Of a stretch of DNA of 64,000 bases, positions 9,739-18,396 are shown piece after piece (position 1 is the stretch's first letter; every line of letters starts with the position of its first letter). The DNA comes from Flavobacterium sp. HSC-32F16. GTDB lineage: Bacteria > Bacteroidota > Bacteroidia > Flavobacteriales > Flavobacteriaceae. The DNA lies in contig NZ_JALKAC010000007.1 of the NCBI RefSeq assembly GCF_024171645.1, positions 124,001 to 188,000 of the forward strand, read 5' to 3'. The notes under the pieces are model-generated. The model was given only the letters and a program-made list of their open reading frames with translations. It was not told the DNA's origin and searched no databases. The translations under genes and the position numbers were made by a program.

Positions 9739-10095
9739 TTGGAAGCCAAGTCTTATTCGGAAAATAATGTTGAAAAAATGGAGTGGCAAATAACAGAAAA
9801 TTTTAAAAAAGGAATTAATTTAGGTTTATTTGGCCAGGGTGATATCAATTTTTTCGGTTCCCAAAAAATTAAAAAAATGCCTATTATGGCAGATTCTATT
9901 TTAAAAAGCAATACCGTTCTATATTCCAAATCTCCTATGGCTTATTTGGCTTATGGGGATATGCTCGAGTTGAATGGAAAGAGAGATTTAGCTTTAGTTA
10001 ATTTTGAAAAATCAATAACATTAGCAGAAGAACAAAAAGCTCCTTATTTAGAAGGTTTGAAAATACGATATGAGAAAGCAAAAAACAATAAATAG
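9739..10095 (+). pseudogene. detached duplicate of the S41 peptidase C-terminal extension
   Basis: From 9745 to 10095 this is a gap-free copy of 6466-6816, the last ~117 codons of the S41 peptidase; I count 14 base differences in 351 (about 96% identity). The frame stays open and the open reading frame starts with an in-frame ATG at 9739, but the copy has no signal peptide or catalytic domain. The identity ends just after the stop codon. It may be a dead recombination product, or a free-standing helical domain if translated. Several of the changes alter amino acids (for example Gln to Trp, Glu to Gln, Lys to Met), so it is not under obvious strict constraint. Confidence 0.6.
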
Positions 10096-10130
10096 AAAAA
10101 GTCCAATTTCTCTGAAGATTTTACTTAGTA

Positions 10131-10274
10131 TCGGGAACGGTGCTCGAACCGGTTAGCAAAATAAAATACTTAAATAAAAACAGCGTTAATACAGTTTAGA
10201 ACCTAAGCTTGGCAAGTCTTGATTTTCCTAGATTTCTTGTTTTCGAAAATACCATGTGCCACGATTTTGCCATA
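10131..10274. repeat. attachment-like composite site (site A)
   Basis: CGGGAACGGTGCTCGAACC reads on the minus strand as a tRNA T-arm-like GGTTCGAGCACCGTTCCCG. It is followed by an A-rich stretch with CAGCGTT, then GAACCTAAG at 10200 and, 60 bp on, CCACGATTTTGCCA at 10259-10272. The order and spacing match sites B (19.5 kb) and D (4.9 kb). It separates the protease/MG2 module from the effector module. Confidence 0.5.
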
Positions 10275-10661
10275 AAACTTAAAGCGACAGCCTTCAGGAT
10301 ATTTAAATTGCTATTTTGTAGCGGGAAGTATTCAAATAATTATTCATTTTATAGTAGATTTTTATTCAGTTGTCCATAATATTAAATGTAGCTTAACTAT
10401 CCCAGTTTTCGCTTGCCCATCCAATGAAGAAGAATTCATTATAATGATTAATTGTCAGCCCATTTATTTAGCGATTGAGTGTTAGTTATAAATTTGTAAG
10501 TTTTTTAATATCAGAACAATATGAAGTTGTTGCAACTGTTTATTAATTTACCTCCGAAATTTTCTATTAAAATTTAAATTTGTGAATTTTTTTTTGAAAA
10601 CAAAAACTTACATTTACCTCGAAAAAAAATAACAAGCCCTTTCTTAAACATATTATTCACT
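10275..10661. other. AT-rich leader region of the effector module
   Basis: No reading frame or RNA gene could be supported. The stretch is very AT-rich with several A/T runs directly before the first gene and probably carries its promoter; TACATTTA near 10610 is a weak -7-like match only. Confidence 0.3.
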
Positions 10662-11756
10662 TTGGAAAAAATCAACTTTTATAATGACCGTGAATTACAG
10701 CACAGCGGTTTTCATGAAACAAGAAATTATGGATACAGGTATCAGGATTTTGAAAATGAGAAACTTATAAAAGATGTACATTACGAAGTCGAAATTAACT
10801 GCAAAACGAACGATGCTTATAATGATTTCATTTTTGAAATAAATCGAAAACAAGTTTATGTAAACAGCAAAGAACCCAATTTATTAGTAGAGCAAATGCT
10901 GGACAAATGTGCAAAAGCACTTTTTCCGATAAAGATTATACCTGCCGAGGACGGTACAATATATGAGATTGACAATCATCATGAAATTGTACAAAGATGG
11001 AATTCTTTAAAAAAACATCTTAGTTCTTATTATTATAGTGAGGCTGCCTATAAAATATTAAACAAAGTTCAAAAACTCATTTTGAACAAGCAGGAACTTG
11101 AAAAGTCATTAAATCAGGATTGGTTTTTTCACTTATATTTTTCTCCTCTCTATATTGATTATCCTTTGGAAACATCCCAAACATACAAATGGGAATCGCC
11201 TATTTTAGGAAATCAATCCATTGATTACAGAGTAAATCATACAATTGAAGAGCATTACACTGCTACAGGCAAGATAATTATTAACGCTACAGGGAAAAGC
11301 ATTGATGAAAGATCTATCGAAGAAGTTTTAGAGGGTATTAATTATCCAAAGGCAAAATTACAGGGTATACCCTATAAAACTTTAGAATCAGAAATGGAAG
11401 TACAATACAAACTCTATGGCGAGGATAGGTCGATATTCTCAATTATTTCCACTTACGAAACCAAAATAGATGAAACCAAAAAGAAAGTGCAAAAAATAAC
11501 ATTATTCCATTTGTTAGAAGATGAAGATTTTAGACCTGAATCTGATTTTGGAGAACGAAAGGCATACGAACAATTTAAAAACTTTCAAACTATGGAAGAC
11601 GAAGATATTATAGATATCAGTAAACGATTGAAAGATTTTAAACCTGTTTCGACTTTAAAAGAACCTCAAGAAAAAATAAGTCTGTATGTAGAAGAAATTC
11701 CAACCATTGAAAGAAAAAGCCCTCTAGCGAAATTCTTAAACATGTTTAAAAAATAA
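10662..11756 (+). CDS. cytosolic protein of unknown function, first gene of the DUF4280 effector module
   Basis: A 364-residue protein with a probable TTG start at 10662; no ATG in this frame lies near the beginning of the conserved-looking sequence. It has no signal peptide or membrane segment. The composition is rich in aromatic and charged residues, with a tyrosine-rich stretch (SSYYYSEAAYKIL) in the middle, and a basic C-terminus (KFLNMFKK). I do not recognise the family. It lies 22 bp before the PAAR-like DUF4280 gene, the position where secretion adaptors or chaperones for spike-linked effectors usually lie, so an adaptor role is possible but unproven. Confidence 0.6.
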   Translation: MEKINFYNDRELQHSGFHETRNYGYRYQDFENEKLIKDVHYEVEINCKTNDAYNDFIFEINRKQVYVNSKEPNLLVEQMLDKCAKALFPIKIIPAEDGTIYEIDNHHEIVQRWNSLKKHLSSYYYSEAAYKILNKVQKLILNKQELEKSLNQDWFFHLYFSPLYIDYPLETSQTYKWESPILGNQSIDYRVNHTIEEHYTATGKIIINATGKSIDERSIEEVLEGINYPKAKLQGIPYKTLESEMEVQYKLYGEDRSIFSIISTYETKIDETKKKVQKITLFHLLEDEDFRPESDFGERKAYEQFKNFQTMEDEDIIDISKRLKDFKPVSTLKEPQEKISLYVEEIPTIERKSPLAKFLNMFKK

Positions 11757-11778
11757 AATAATTAAATCCCAGATTATT

Positions 11779-12270
11779 ATGGCTGAAAAACATTTTGTGG
11801 TACAAGGAGCAACATGTGAATGTAAATTTAGTGTTGAACCCAAAACCGACAAGTTAAAAGTTAAAACACATTCTAAGCATTATGCAAATGATAAAGATGG
11901 AGAGGAAAAACTTATTGGAACAGACAAAGAAATTGGTCAGACATTAGAAAAAAACACTTTTGGGAAATGTAAAATGCAGCCCAACGGAAGTGGCGATTAT
12001 CTTCCTTGTCAAGCAGTAATTACAAAATGGAGTAATTTTTATGAAAAAGTGACTTTATCTAATCAAGGTAAAATATTACTTGAAGACAGTAAAGCCACTT
12101 GTCCTATAGGAGGTCCTGATTGTATCACAATCAAAGATCACGGACAAGTTGCAGAGGTTACTGAAAAAAATGTAGAAAATACAGATAGCGAAGTAAATGC
12201 TCAGATATTCCCTGGAATAGATCTGGGTAACTTAGAAGTAAAAAATACACAATTACCAATTATACATTAG
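11779..12270 (+). CDS. DUF4280 PAAR-like protein
   Basis: A 163-residue Cys-rich protein with the DUF4280 layout: start EKHFVVQGATCECKF, a KLKVKTHSKHYANDKDG segment, a central FGKCKMQP, then NFYEKVTLSNQGKILLEDSK and the hallmark ATCPIGGPDCI at the end of the domain (about residues 110-123). DUF4280 proteins are predicted PAAR-like tips, found in Bacteroidota next to contractile injection (T6SS or related) effectors. The C-terminal ~40 residues form an acidic tail. The next gene starts 5 bp after its stop, so the two are translationally close and probably delivered together. No tube, sheath or baseplate gene is in the window. Confidence 0.85.
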   Translation: MAEKHFVVQGATCECKFSVEPKTDKLKVKTHSKHYANDKDGEEKLIGTDKEIGQTLEKNTFGKCKMQPNGSGDYLPCQAVITKWSNFYEKVTLSNQGKILLEDSKATCPIGGPDCITIKDHGQVAEVTEKNVENTDSEVNAQIFPGIDLGNLEVKNTQLPIIH

Positions 12271-12274
12271 TATT

Positions 12275-15247
12275 ATGTCAAAACTTAAATTAAAGGTTAA
12301 TCCTGGGATTGATGATATTTACAATCCAGGTAATTCATTTATTAAAATTGAAAGCTCCAAGTCAAAGGAAAATAGTAAGGACGAAAAGGAAAATAGTAGT
12401 CCTGCTGTTAATGTTGTTATAGAAAATTGGAATGAATTATCAGAGACTGAAAAAAGAGAAACAGTTTGGATATGGAATTTAGTGGAGAACAAATTATCAT
12501 TTGTAGATAACGATTATAATAAATTTATTGGCAAAGGTTACTCAGGAGGAAATTTCAGCCTTCCCAAAGTTTACAGTGGAAATGGAATTGCTTGGCTAGA
12601 GCCATACATTTATGGAGCTGCGTCTCCAACAGGAAATCCTAAAAATGGTCTTTTCGTATCTGGTAAATCATCGCCAAAAGTAATGGGTTACGAATGGAGA
12701 GAATATTCATCAAGTAATGATGGAGCCATTATTAAAGGCGATATCAAATATGGAGAAACAATACAGCTTCACATCTATACGGAAGGATTATATGGAGATG
12801 AAATACTAATTGATCTTTATGATGTGCAGTTTCAAGATGAGGATTTACCTCTTTTCGAAAAAGATAATGGTGTATATCAAAAAGTGCCCAGACCTAAAGA
12901 GGAGATTAATAAAAAAAATGCCCCAATATCTAATAAAACATTAACAAGAGAAGTAAAGGTACACAACGATTTACAAGACCGTGTTATTCATTGTGATTTA
13001 TATATCCTAAATATTATAGATGAGAACAAGAACAAAACAACAAGAAAATTAGTTCAAAAGTGTATTGTAGATATATATGTAGATCCTCTTTGGGCTTTTT
13101 TTGTAAATAAGGAAACAAATAATGCTCAAGGGACAGACAATTCCATTGAAATGAAAGCTTATATGTTTACGGCAGTTAATAACCAATACTTAAAAATAAA
13201 AATTGCTGACAACCAGCCTCTTGTAAGAGTATTAGGAAGGACATATGAGAAAACTGTTTTAGAACCTGAAGGAAACAAAGTTTTAGTGGCAGGTACAATC
13301 GAAACCTCTATTGCTAATTTTTTACCATGCCGTTTTAATAGGGCTGTTGGTAAATATGCAAGAGGAGAGGAGACAGTTGAAATCGAAATCTATAATGTTC
13401 AAAATAATCTGGACTTAACCAAATTAGTTTTTCCTTTGACAGCTGGCATAAAGGAAGCTAGAAAAGATTTTACAGTAGAATTAGAAGGGTTAAAAACCAG
13501 CGAATGCATTTACTCTGAAGATCCGAAGAAAACTCACACAGGCCATGTAATAGATATTTCTAAAATTGAGAAATTAATTGAAAACGGTAAAGGGGAAAGA
13601 AGTAAAAAATGGAGGCTGGCAGAATATAAAAGTAACAGTCCAGATAAAGATAACCCAAATGTAGAAGTTGAAAATCATGGTTCTGATGACAGCACTTTTA
13701 CAAATAATTTTAAATTTATAAATGGTATATCATCTATAAAATCGCAAGCCTCTTTTAAAATTTTAGAAGATCACAAGCCTTTTGTTCTACAGCCTCCAAC
13801 TGATGAGAAATTAGAATTGCAGGTAGGATATGATTTTACTCATGGAAAAGCAGTCACTCCGCTAAATGGATTGCTGTCAACTTTATGGCCAAACAGTGAA
13901 TATCTAGCGCAAAAATACCCTGTTGCTTTGCACACATGCTGTCCTAATTTGCCTTTGGATATTATGGTTTATCCAGATACTAAGTGGACATTGCAGTTGG
14001 CATTTAACTACGATGGTGAAGAATTTAATAAGCTGCGTGAAATCTATCACGATAAATGGAAACTTAAGGAACTGGAAGCAAAAGCGGATCTAAAAAAATT
14101 AAAAGGACGTTCTGAAAATCTTAGTGATGATCAAAAAAAGAAACAAAAAATAAGAGAACAAGAGCGATTAAAAGCCAAAAAAGCTGCTGCTCAAGCTAAA
14201 AGAAAACAATCTTATAGAAGCCAGGCTTCGCACATGCTGAGTAATGTTACAAATCTGGGGTTGATTGATTGTGAGTTCTCGCTTATATGCGAATTTGACC
14301 GTCCTCACCATGCTTTAGAGCTATCATCGGGTATGCCTGAAATAACCGATTTCTTAAAAAAGATAGGTGATATTAAAGATTTGATTGAAAGTGTTTTTAA
14401 GGGCGAAAATGAAGAAACCACTCAGAATTCTCCGAAGGGAAATAGTAAAACAGACCATAGAACAAAAAGATTAAAAGAAAAATTAGAAAAAAGCAAAGCA
14501 ACCAAAAAGAGTAATTGGAGTTTTGAATTTATACCTCCAAGTGTGGGAGTATCGGTAAGCTGGTATGCAGATCCCCCAAAAGATTTATATACTCCAGTTA
14601 TGGGAACTATGATAGAAGCAGCTATAGATCTTGATCCTTTTTTTGGATTCGAAATTAAGTATAACGTTTATCAATTGTTGTATAAAATTAATCATCCTGC
14701 TGTATTAGCGGTTGTGGCAACATTAGATATTTTGGACGAAGCACTAGGAGACAATTTTGACATCGATCTTGATCTAATAATAACTTCAGAAATTAGCGGT
14801 GCACTCAAAGGAACTATAAATACTGCTGAAGGAAGTAAATATTCAGAGCGATTAATGAAAGATGATGATGATTCTCCTTGTAAGGTTGGGGGGAAAGTTA
14901 TGCTTACTTTAATAGGAGAAATCCAAATTAATGGAACATACCAATTTCTAAAATTTAAGAAAAAAGCCTTGTATGGTCAAGTTTCTGCCGAATGTACTAC
15001 AGGAATATCAATTGAATGTATTACAAAGGCTGATAAAAGTAGTATTTATGTAGAGCCTGAAATTAAATTCGAAGGATTACTTCTTAAAGTTAGTGCTTCA
15101 GCAGGCTTAACAGATTATGAAGCAGGCGATAAAATTAATGATTTAAAGGAAAGAGATGGAATACATTATGATGCAGAGGGCAAGCTTGTAGTACTTGATC
15201 CTTATGAATGGAAAACAGATTGGAAACTACCTATTATTTCTTTATAA
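12275..15247 (+). CDS. 990-residue candidate effector linked to the DUF4280 protein
   Basis: A large protein without signal peptide, 4 bp downstream of the PAAR-like gene. The N-terminal ~500 residues look like repeated beta-sandwich modules (for example KYGETIQLHIYTEGLYGDEI and VNNQYLKIKIADNQPLVRVL). A Cys-Cys motif (LHTCCPNLPLDIMVYPDTKW) is followed by a very basic helical stretch (about residues 590-650: long Lys/Arg/Glu-rich runs). The last ~220 residues are again beta-rich (WSFEFIPPSVGVSVSWYADP, then a repeated GTI/GEIQING pattern). No YD repeats, nuclease, lipase or other catalytic motif was recognised. Position after DUF4280 and before four lipoproteins makes it a candidate injected toxin or cargo carrier; the activity is unknown. 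Confidence 0.6.
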   Translation: MSKLKLKVNPGIDDIYNPGNSFIKIESSKSKENSKDEKENSSPAVNVVIENWNELSETEKRETVWIWNLVENKLSFVDNDYNKFIGKGYSGGNFSLPKVYSGNGIAWLEPYIYGAASPTGNPKNGLFVSGKSSPKVMGYEWREYSSSNDGAIIKGDIKYGETIQLHIYTEGLYGDEILIDLYDVQFQDEDLPLFEKDNGVYQKVPRPKEEINKKNAPISNKTLTREVKVHNDLQDRVIHCDLYILNIIDENKNKTTRKLVQKCIVDIYVDPLWAFFVNKETNNAQGTDNSIEMKAYMFTAVNNQYLKIKIADNQPLVRVLGRTYEKTVLEPEGNKVLVAGTIETSIANFLPCRFNRAVGKYARGEETVEIEIYNVQNNLDLTKLVFPLTAGIKEARKDFTVELEGLKTSECIYSEDPKKTHTGHVIDISKIEKLIENGKGERSKKWRLAEYKSNSPDKDNPNVEVENHGSDDSTFTNNFKFINGISSIKSQASFKILEDHKPFVLQPPTDEKLELQVGYDFTHGKAVTPLNGLLSTLWPNSEYLAQKYPVALHTCCPNLPLDIMVYPDTKWTLQLAFNYDGEEFNKLREIYHDKWKLKELEAKADLKKLKGRSENLSDDQKKKQKIREQERLKAKKAAAQAKRKQSYRSQASHMLSNVTNLGLIDCEFSLICEFDRPHHALELSSGMPEITDFLKKIGDIKDLIESVFKGENEETTQNSPKGNSKTDHRTKRLKEKLEKSKATKKSNWSFEFIPPSVGVSVSWYADPPKDLYTPVMGTMIEAAIDLDPFFGFEIKYNVYQLLYKINHPAVLAVVATLDILDEALGDNFDIDLDLIITSEISGALKGTINTAEGSKYSERLMKDDDDSPCKVGGKVMLTLIGEIQINGTYQFLKFKKKALYGQVSAECTTGISIECITKADKSSIYVEPEIKFEGLLLKVSASAGLTDYEAGDKINDLKERDGIHYDAEGKLVVLDPYEWKTDWKLPIISL

Positions 15248-15262
15248 TAAAAAAACAATAAA

Positions 15263-16225
15263 ATGAAAAAAATAATTCTTCAACTAATATTAGTATTTCT
15301 ATTTCTTCAAAGTTGTGCACAAAATAATCAAAATGTAAATCAAAATATGACAAAATTAATCGACAATTTAAAAAAATATGATTTTGAACCAATATATCAA
15401 ATTAAAGTAAAAAGTAATCTATCGTACACAATTGCGATAAATGGTATTCCAATTCTTAATAAATATGAAGCAGATTTATTTTTCTCTGGAAATAATATTA
15501 ATAATTGTATTCCCAAAAGTGGTATTCAAAAAATAGACATTAAATTATTTCCCCCGATGAAAGAAAATGGCAAATTCGAAGATTATATTGGAAATAATTC
15601 GTTTGAGTTAACCATCGAACAAACTGCGTGGAATAGTAATGGAGCTTTAGATAAAGTAAAAAATATTTCTACCTACATATTACCAAAAATAGATTTATCG
15701 AATTCTAAAAGTTATTCTTATAGTTATGATTTTGAAGCAAACGTTCCTTATAATTTAATAGATTGGGAAGAAGGAGAAAAATTTAATATTAAAGACAGTT
15801 TAATAATAAAAGAAAAAGTAATTCATTTTTATGAAAAGTTAAAATATTATTTTGAGAACAAAGAAGGAGAAAATTATTCGAACAGTCTAGACAAAGGTCT
15901 ATTTAATATATATCAAGCAAGTTATTATACTAAAAAAGATGCTTTAGAAAACTATAATAATAAAATTAAATTTATAAATAATGAAAAAATAAGTTTGTCC
16001 TCATTTGAAAATTATAAAATTCAAATCTTAGGTAATAATAACAATTTAATTAGTTTGAAAAGAATAGATGGTTATAATACCGGTGAAGGGGTTTTAAGAA
16101 GAAACTACATAAAAAATAAAGTAGAAAAAGTTCAAATTGATGATATAATTTTATATAAACCAAAAGGGAGTAAGGACTTTGAAGTAATTTGGTATATGAA
16201 TTACATGAAAGGTGCTTCTATGTAA
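15263..16225 (+). CDS. lipoprotein, candidate immunity protein, copy 1
   Basis: A 320-residue lipoprotein: signal peptide ending in the lipobox LQSC (Cys18), so the mature protein is membrane-anchored. The body is shared with the three genes that follow: a KYDFEPIYQIKV strand, ELTIEQTAWN near residue 115, VPYNLIDWEEGEKFNIKDSL near 160, and a closing KPKGSKDFEVIWY. No enzyme motif. Starting 15 bp after the candidate effector, these surface- or periplasm-facing lipoproteins fit the role of immunity proteins, but this is inference from gene order. Copy 1 is the most diverged of the set. Confidence 0.7.
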   Translation: MKKIILQLILVFLFLQSCAQNNQNVNQNMTKLIDNLKKYDFEPIYQIKVKSNLSYTIAINGIPILNKYEADLFFSGNNINNCIPKSGIQKIDIKLFPPMKENGKFEDYIGNNSFELTIEQTAWNSNGALDKVKNISTYILPKIDLSNSKSYSYSYDFEANVPYNLIDWEEGEKFNIKDSLIIKEKVIHFYEKLKYYFENKEGENYSNSLDKGLFNIYQASYYTKKDALENYNNKIKFINNEKISLSSFENYKIQILGNNNNLISLKRIDGYNTGEGVLRRNYIKNKVEKVQIDDIILYKPKGSKDFEVIWYMNYMKGASM

Positions 16226-16351
16226 ATTTATTTTTTTTTAGTGAATTTAAGCTATTTATTTCATTACCCAAATTATGAAAGTGTCCAATAAAATAAACTA
16301 TCTGAAGTAAATGCCTTCTATAACTTCGTTTTAAAAATAAAAAATAAAGAA

Positions 16352-17380
16352 GTGAATAAAATATTTTTGCCAATCTTGCTAATTATCAGTTTAACAAGTT
16401 GTAACTCACAAGGAGAAAAGACTATGACTGAAAATCATTTGCTAAATCATTAAAAAAAATATCCTTACGAACCTATTTATGAAGTGAACGTAGAAACTTT
16501 GTACAATTATGATGTTTGGATAAACGATATTCTCATCTTAAGTAAACGTAGTAATGACATGACTTACTTTGGTACTATTACAACCCCCACTATTTTAAAG
16601 TCTGGTACGCAAAGTTTAAAAATAAAGATATATACTTATACACCTTTTGTAAATAAAGGGAGTAAACCTTTGCCTCAAGAAAAATATTTAAAAAATGGAG
16701 TAAAATTTGAGCTAAAAATTGAACAAACAGCTTGGATAAAAGGAGGTGGTGGTCAAGAAGAGCCTAAAAATATCTTGACTTATAATCTTCCACAATATGA
16801 AACCAACAGTAAGGGAGAGGAAGACCATAATAAACCTATTGATTATAGTGGGCAAACAGAACTTACTAGAGAATTTACATTTGCTGCAAAAGTGCCTTAT
16901 GAACTTAAAGGTTGGGAAAATAGTGAAGACTTAACTAAAATTGATACACTAGAGCTCAAAGATAAAGTTTTAAATTTTTATCAAAATTTTAGAGGTGCCT
17001 TCGAAAACGGAGATAGTAATGCATATATTAATTATATCTCAAAAGCAGAATTTAGAATGTTTCAATGCTATTATCCAGGTTTAGAGGAAGCAAAACAAAA
17101 AAGTAAAAAATGGATTGATTTTGCCTCGCAAGGAAAAGTTTTTGAACCTATAGAAAGTGGAGAATTACAATTTAGTGGCAATGGCAAAGTTGTTAGCATT
17201 AGAGGTATAAATTCATGGGATAAAAATGAAGGTGTCTTAAGATATCGTTATAAAAAAGGACCTTTTAATTATGTACTTGTTTTCGATATTTTTTTACATA
17301 AGCCAAAAGGTGCAAAAGATTTTGAAATTGTTTGGTACAATATGTTGGATAAAAACTTTTTCAAAAGAGAAGCAAGGTGA
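16352..17380 (+). pseudogene. lipoprotein, candidate immunity protein, copy 2 (frameshifted)
   Basis: A GTG at 16352 opens a lipoprotein signal (NKIFLPILLIISLTSCNSQ) that runs into a stop after HLLNH at about 16453. The paralogous sequence continues at once in another frame: KSFAKSLKKYPYEPIYEVNV and on to 17380. Adding one A to the A4 run at 16431-16434 restores a single frame of about 340 residues, matching the sister genes (IEQTAW, VPYELKGWENSEDL, KPKGAKDFEIVWY). It could be a true null allele, a slippage-switched gene or a sequencing error. Translation might still start inside at the ATG at 16484, but that product would lack the lipobox. Confidence 0.65.
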
Positions 17381-18396
17381 GAAATATGAACCTGTTATCG
17401 TTCCTGTTTCTTTTTTTTCTTGTGAGTTGCAACTCACAAGAAAAAAAAGAAAACACCATGAATACTGAAGAGAGGATATCGCATATATCAAGCAAAATAA
17501 AAAAATACGATTATGAACCTTTATATCAAATAGAAATTGAAACTTTAAACAATTTTGAAATTTTAATTAATGGATTTCCTGTTTATACACATAATCATTT
17601 ATTACCTGGTACAATTAGATTCAATATTAATTCGGCTATATTAAAAAGTGGCGATCAAAATTTAGAAATTAGGATATATCCTGGTTACAATTCACAAAGG
17701 ATTCAGAATGCTTATTTGAGTAATAATGATTCATTTTTCCTAAAAATAGAACAGACTGCTTGGCAAAATGGTAGCTTAGAAGAACCTAAACTTATTATAA
17801 ATTATGAACTCCCTAAATATAAAAGCGATAATAATGGAGAACCTGATCATGAAAAAACTATTGATTACAGTAAGCAGAATCAAGTAATTAAAAATTTCAG
17901 TTTTATAGCTAAAGTTCCTTATGAATTAAAAGGGTGGTCTGAAAGCGAAGATCTTAGCAAAATAGATAAAGAGGTGTTAATGAATAACGTTTCTAATTTT
18001 TATTATACAGCCATTGATGCCTTTAAAGAAAAAAACTATGATTACTTAAATACTCTTTATTTAAATGCAGATACTGAATGGTATCAATCCGAATATTTTT
18101 CAAAAGAAATCATTAAAAAATATCAATCCAAAGAGGGGCGTAAGGGGAAAGCAATATCTACAACAAAGGCCAATACAAGCTTGTACGAACAAAAGATGTT
18201 TTCCTTAAAAGATGCTAAAATAGAATTTGACTGTAATAATAGGATTGTAAGACTTGTACAATCAGTTGGTCCTAACAAAGGAAACTCTGCTTTTGGCTAT
18301 GAAGACATTAATCAAAATGCAATGAAGCGTCAAGTTTTTATTGATCTATTTTTGCACATTCCTAAGGGCTCTAAGGAATTAGAAATCATACGTTAA
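17377..18396 (+). CDS. lipoprotein, candidate immunity protein, copy 3
   Basis: A 339-residue lipoprotein overlapping the end of copy 2 by 4 bp. The hydrophobic signal ends in the lipobox LVSC followed by NSQEKKENTMNTEE. The shared paralogue motifs are all present: YEPLYQIEIE, LKSGDQNLEIRIYP, KIEQTAWQNG, VPYELKGWSESEDLSKID and the C-terminal IPKGSKELEIIR. It is closest to copy 4: the last ~45 bp of the two genes are identical and so is the 46-bp palindrome over the lipobox. A second ATG just after the lipobox (17458) is an alternative start but would give a non-exported protein. Confidence 0.75.
   Translation: MRNMNLLSFLFLFFLVSCNSQEKKENTMNTEERISHISSKIKKYDYEPLYQIEIETLNNFEILINGFPVYTHNHLLPGTIRFNINSAILKSGDQNLEIRIYPGYNSQRIQNAYLSNNDSFFLKIEQTAWQNGSLEEPKLIINYELPKYKSDNNGEPDHEKTIDYSKQNQVIKNFSFIAKVPYELKGWSESEDLSKIDKEVLMNNVSNFYYTAIDAFKEKNYDYLNTLYLNADTEWYQSEYFSKEIIKKYQSKEGRKGKAISTTKANTSLYEQKMFSLKDAKIEFDCNNRIVRLVQSVGPNKGNSAFGYEDINQNAMKRQVFIDLFLHIPKGSKELEIIR
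17407..17452. repeat. 46-bp perfect palindrome inside copy 3
   Basis: The arms are TTTC, eight T, CTTGTGAGTTG and the exact complement, centred between 17429 and 17430 with no loop. It encodes the lipobox region FFFLVSCNSQEKKE. The same palindrome occurs at 18427-18472, and a decayed half is at 19407-19435. Confidence 0.9.

Noticed and set aside
12275..15247. Rhs/YD-repeat toxin
   Set aside because: No YD repeats or the PxxxxDPxGL boundary motif; the repeats seen are beta-sandwich-like.
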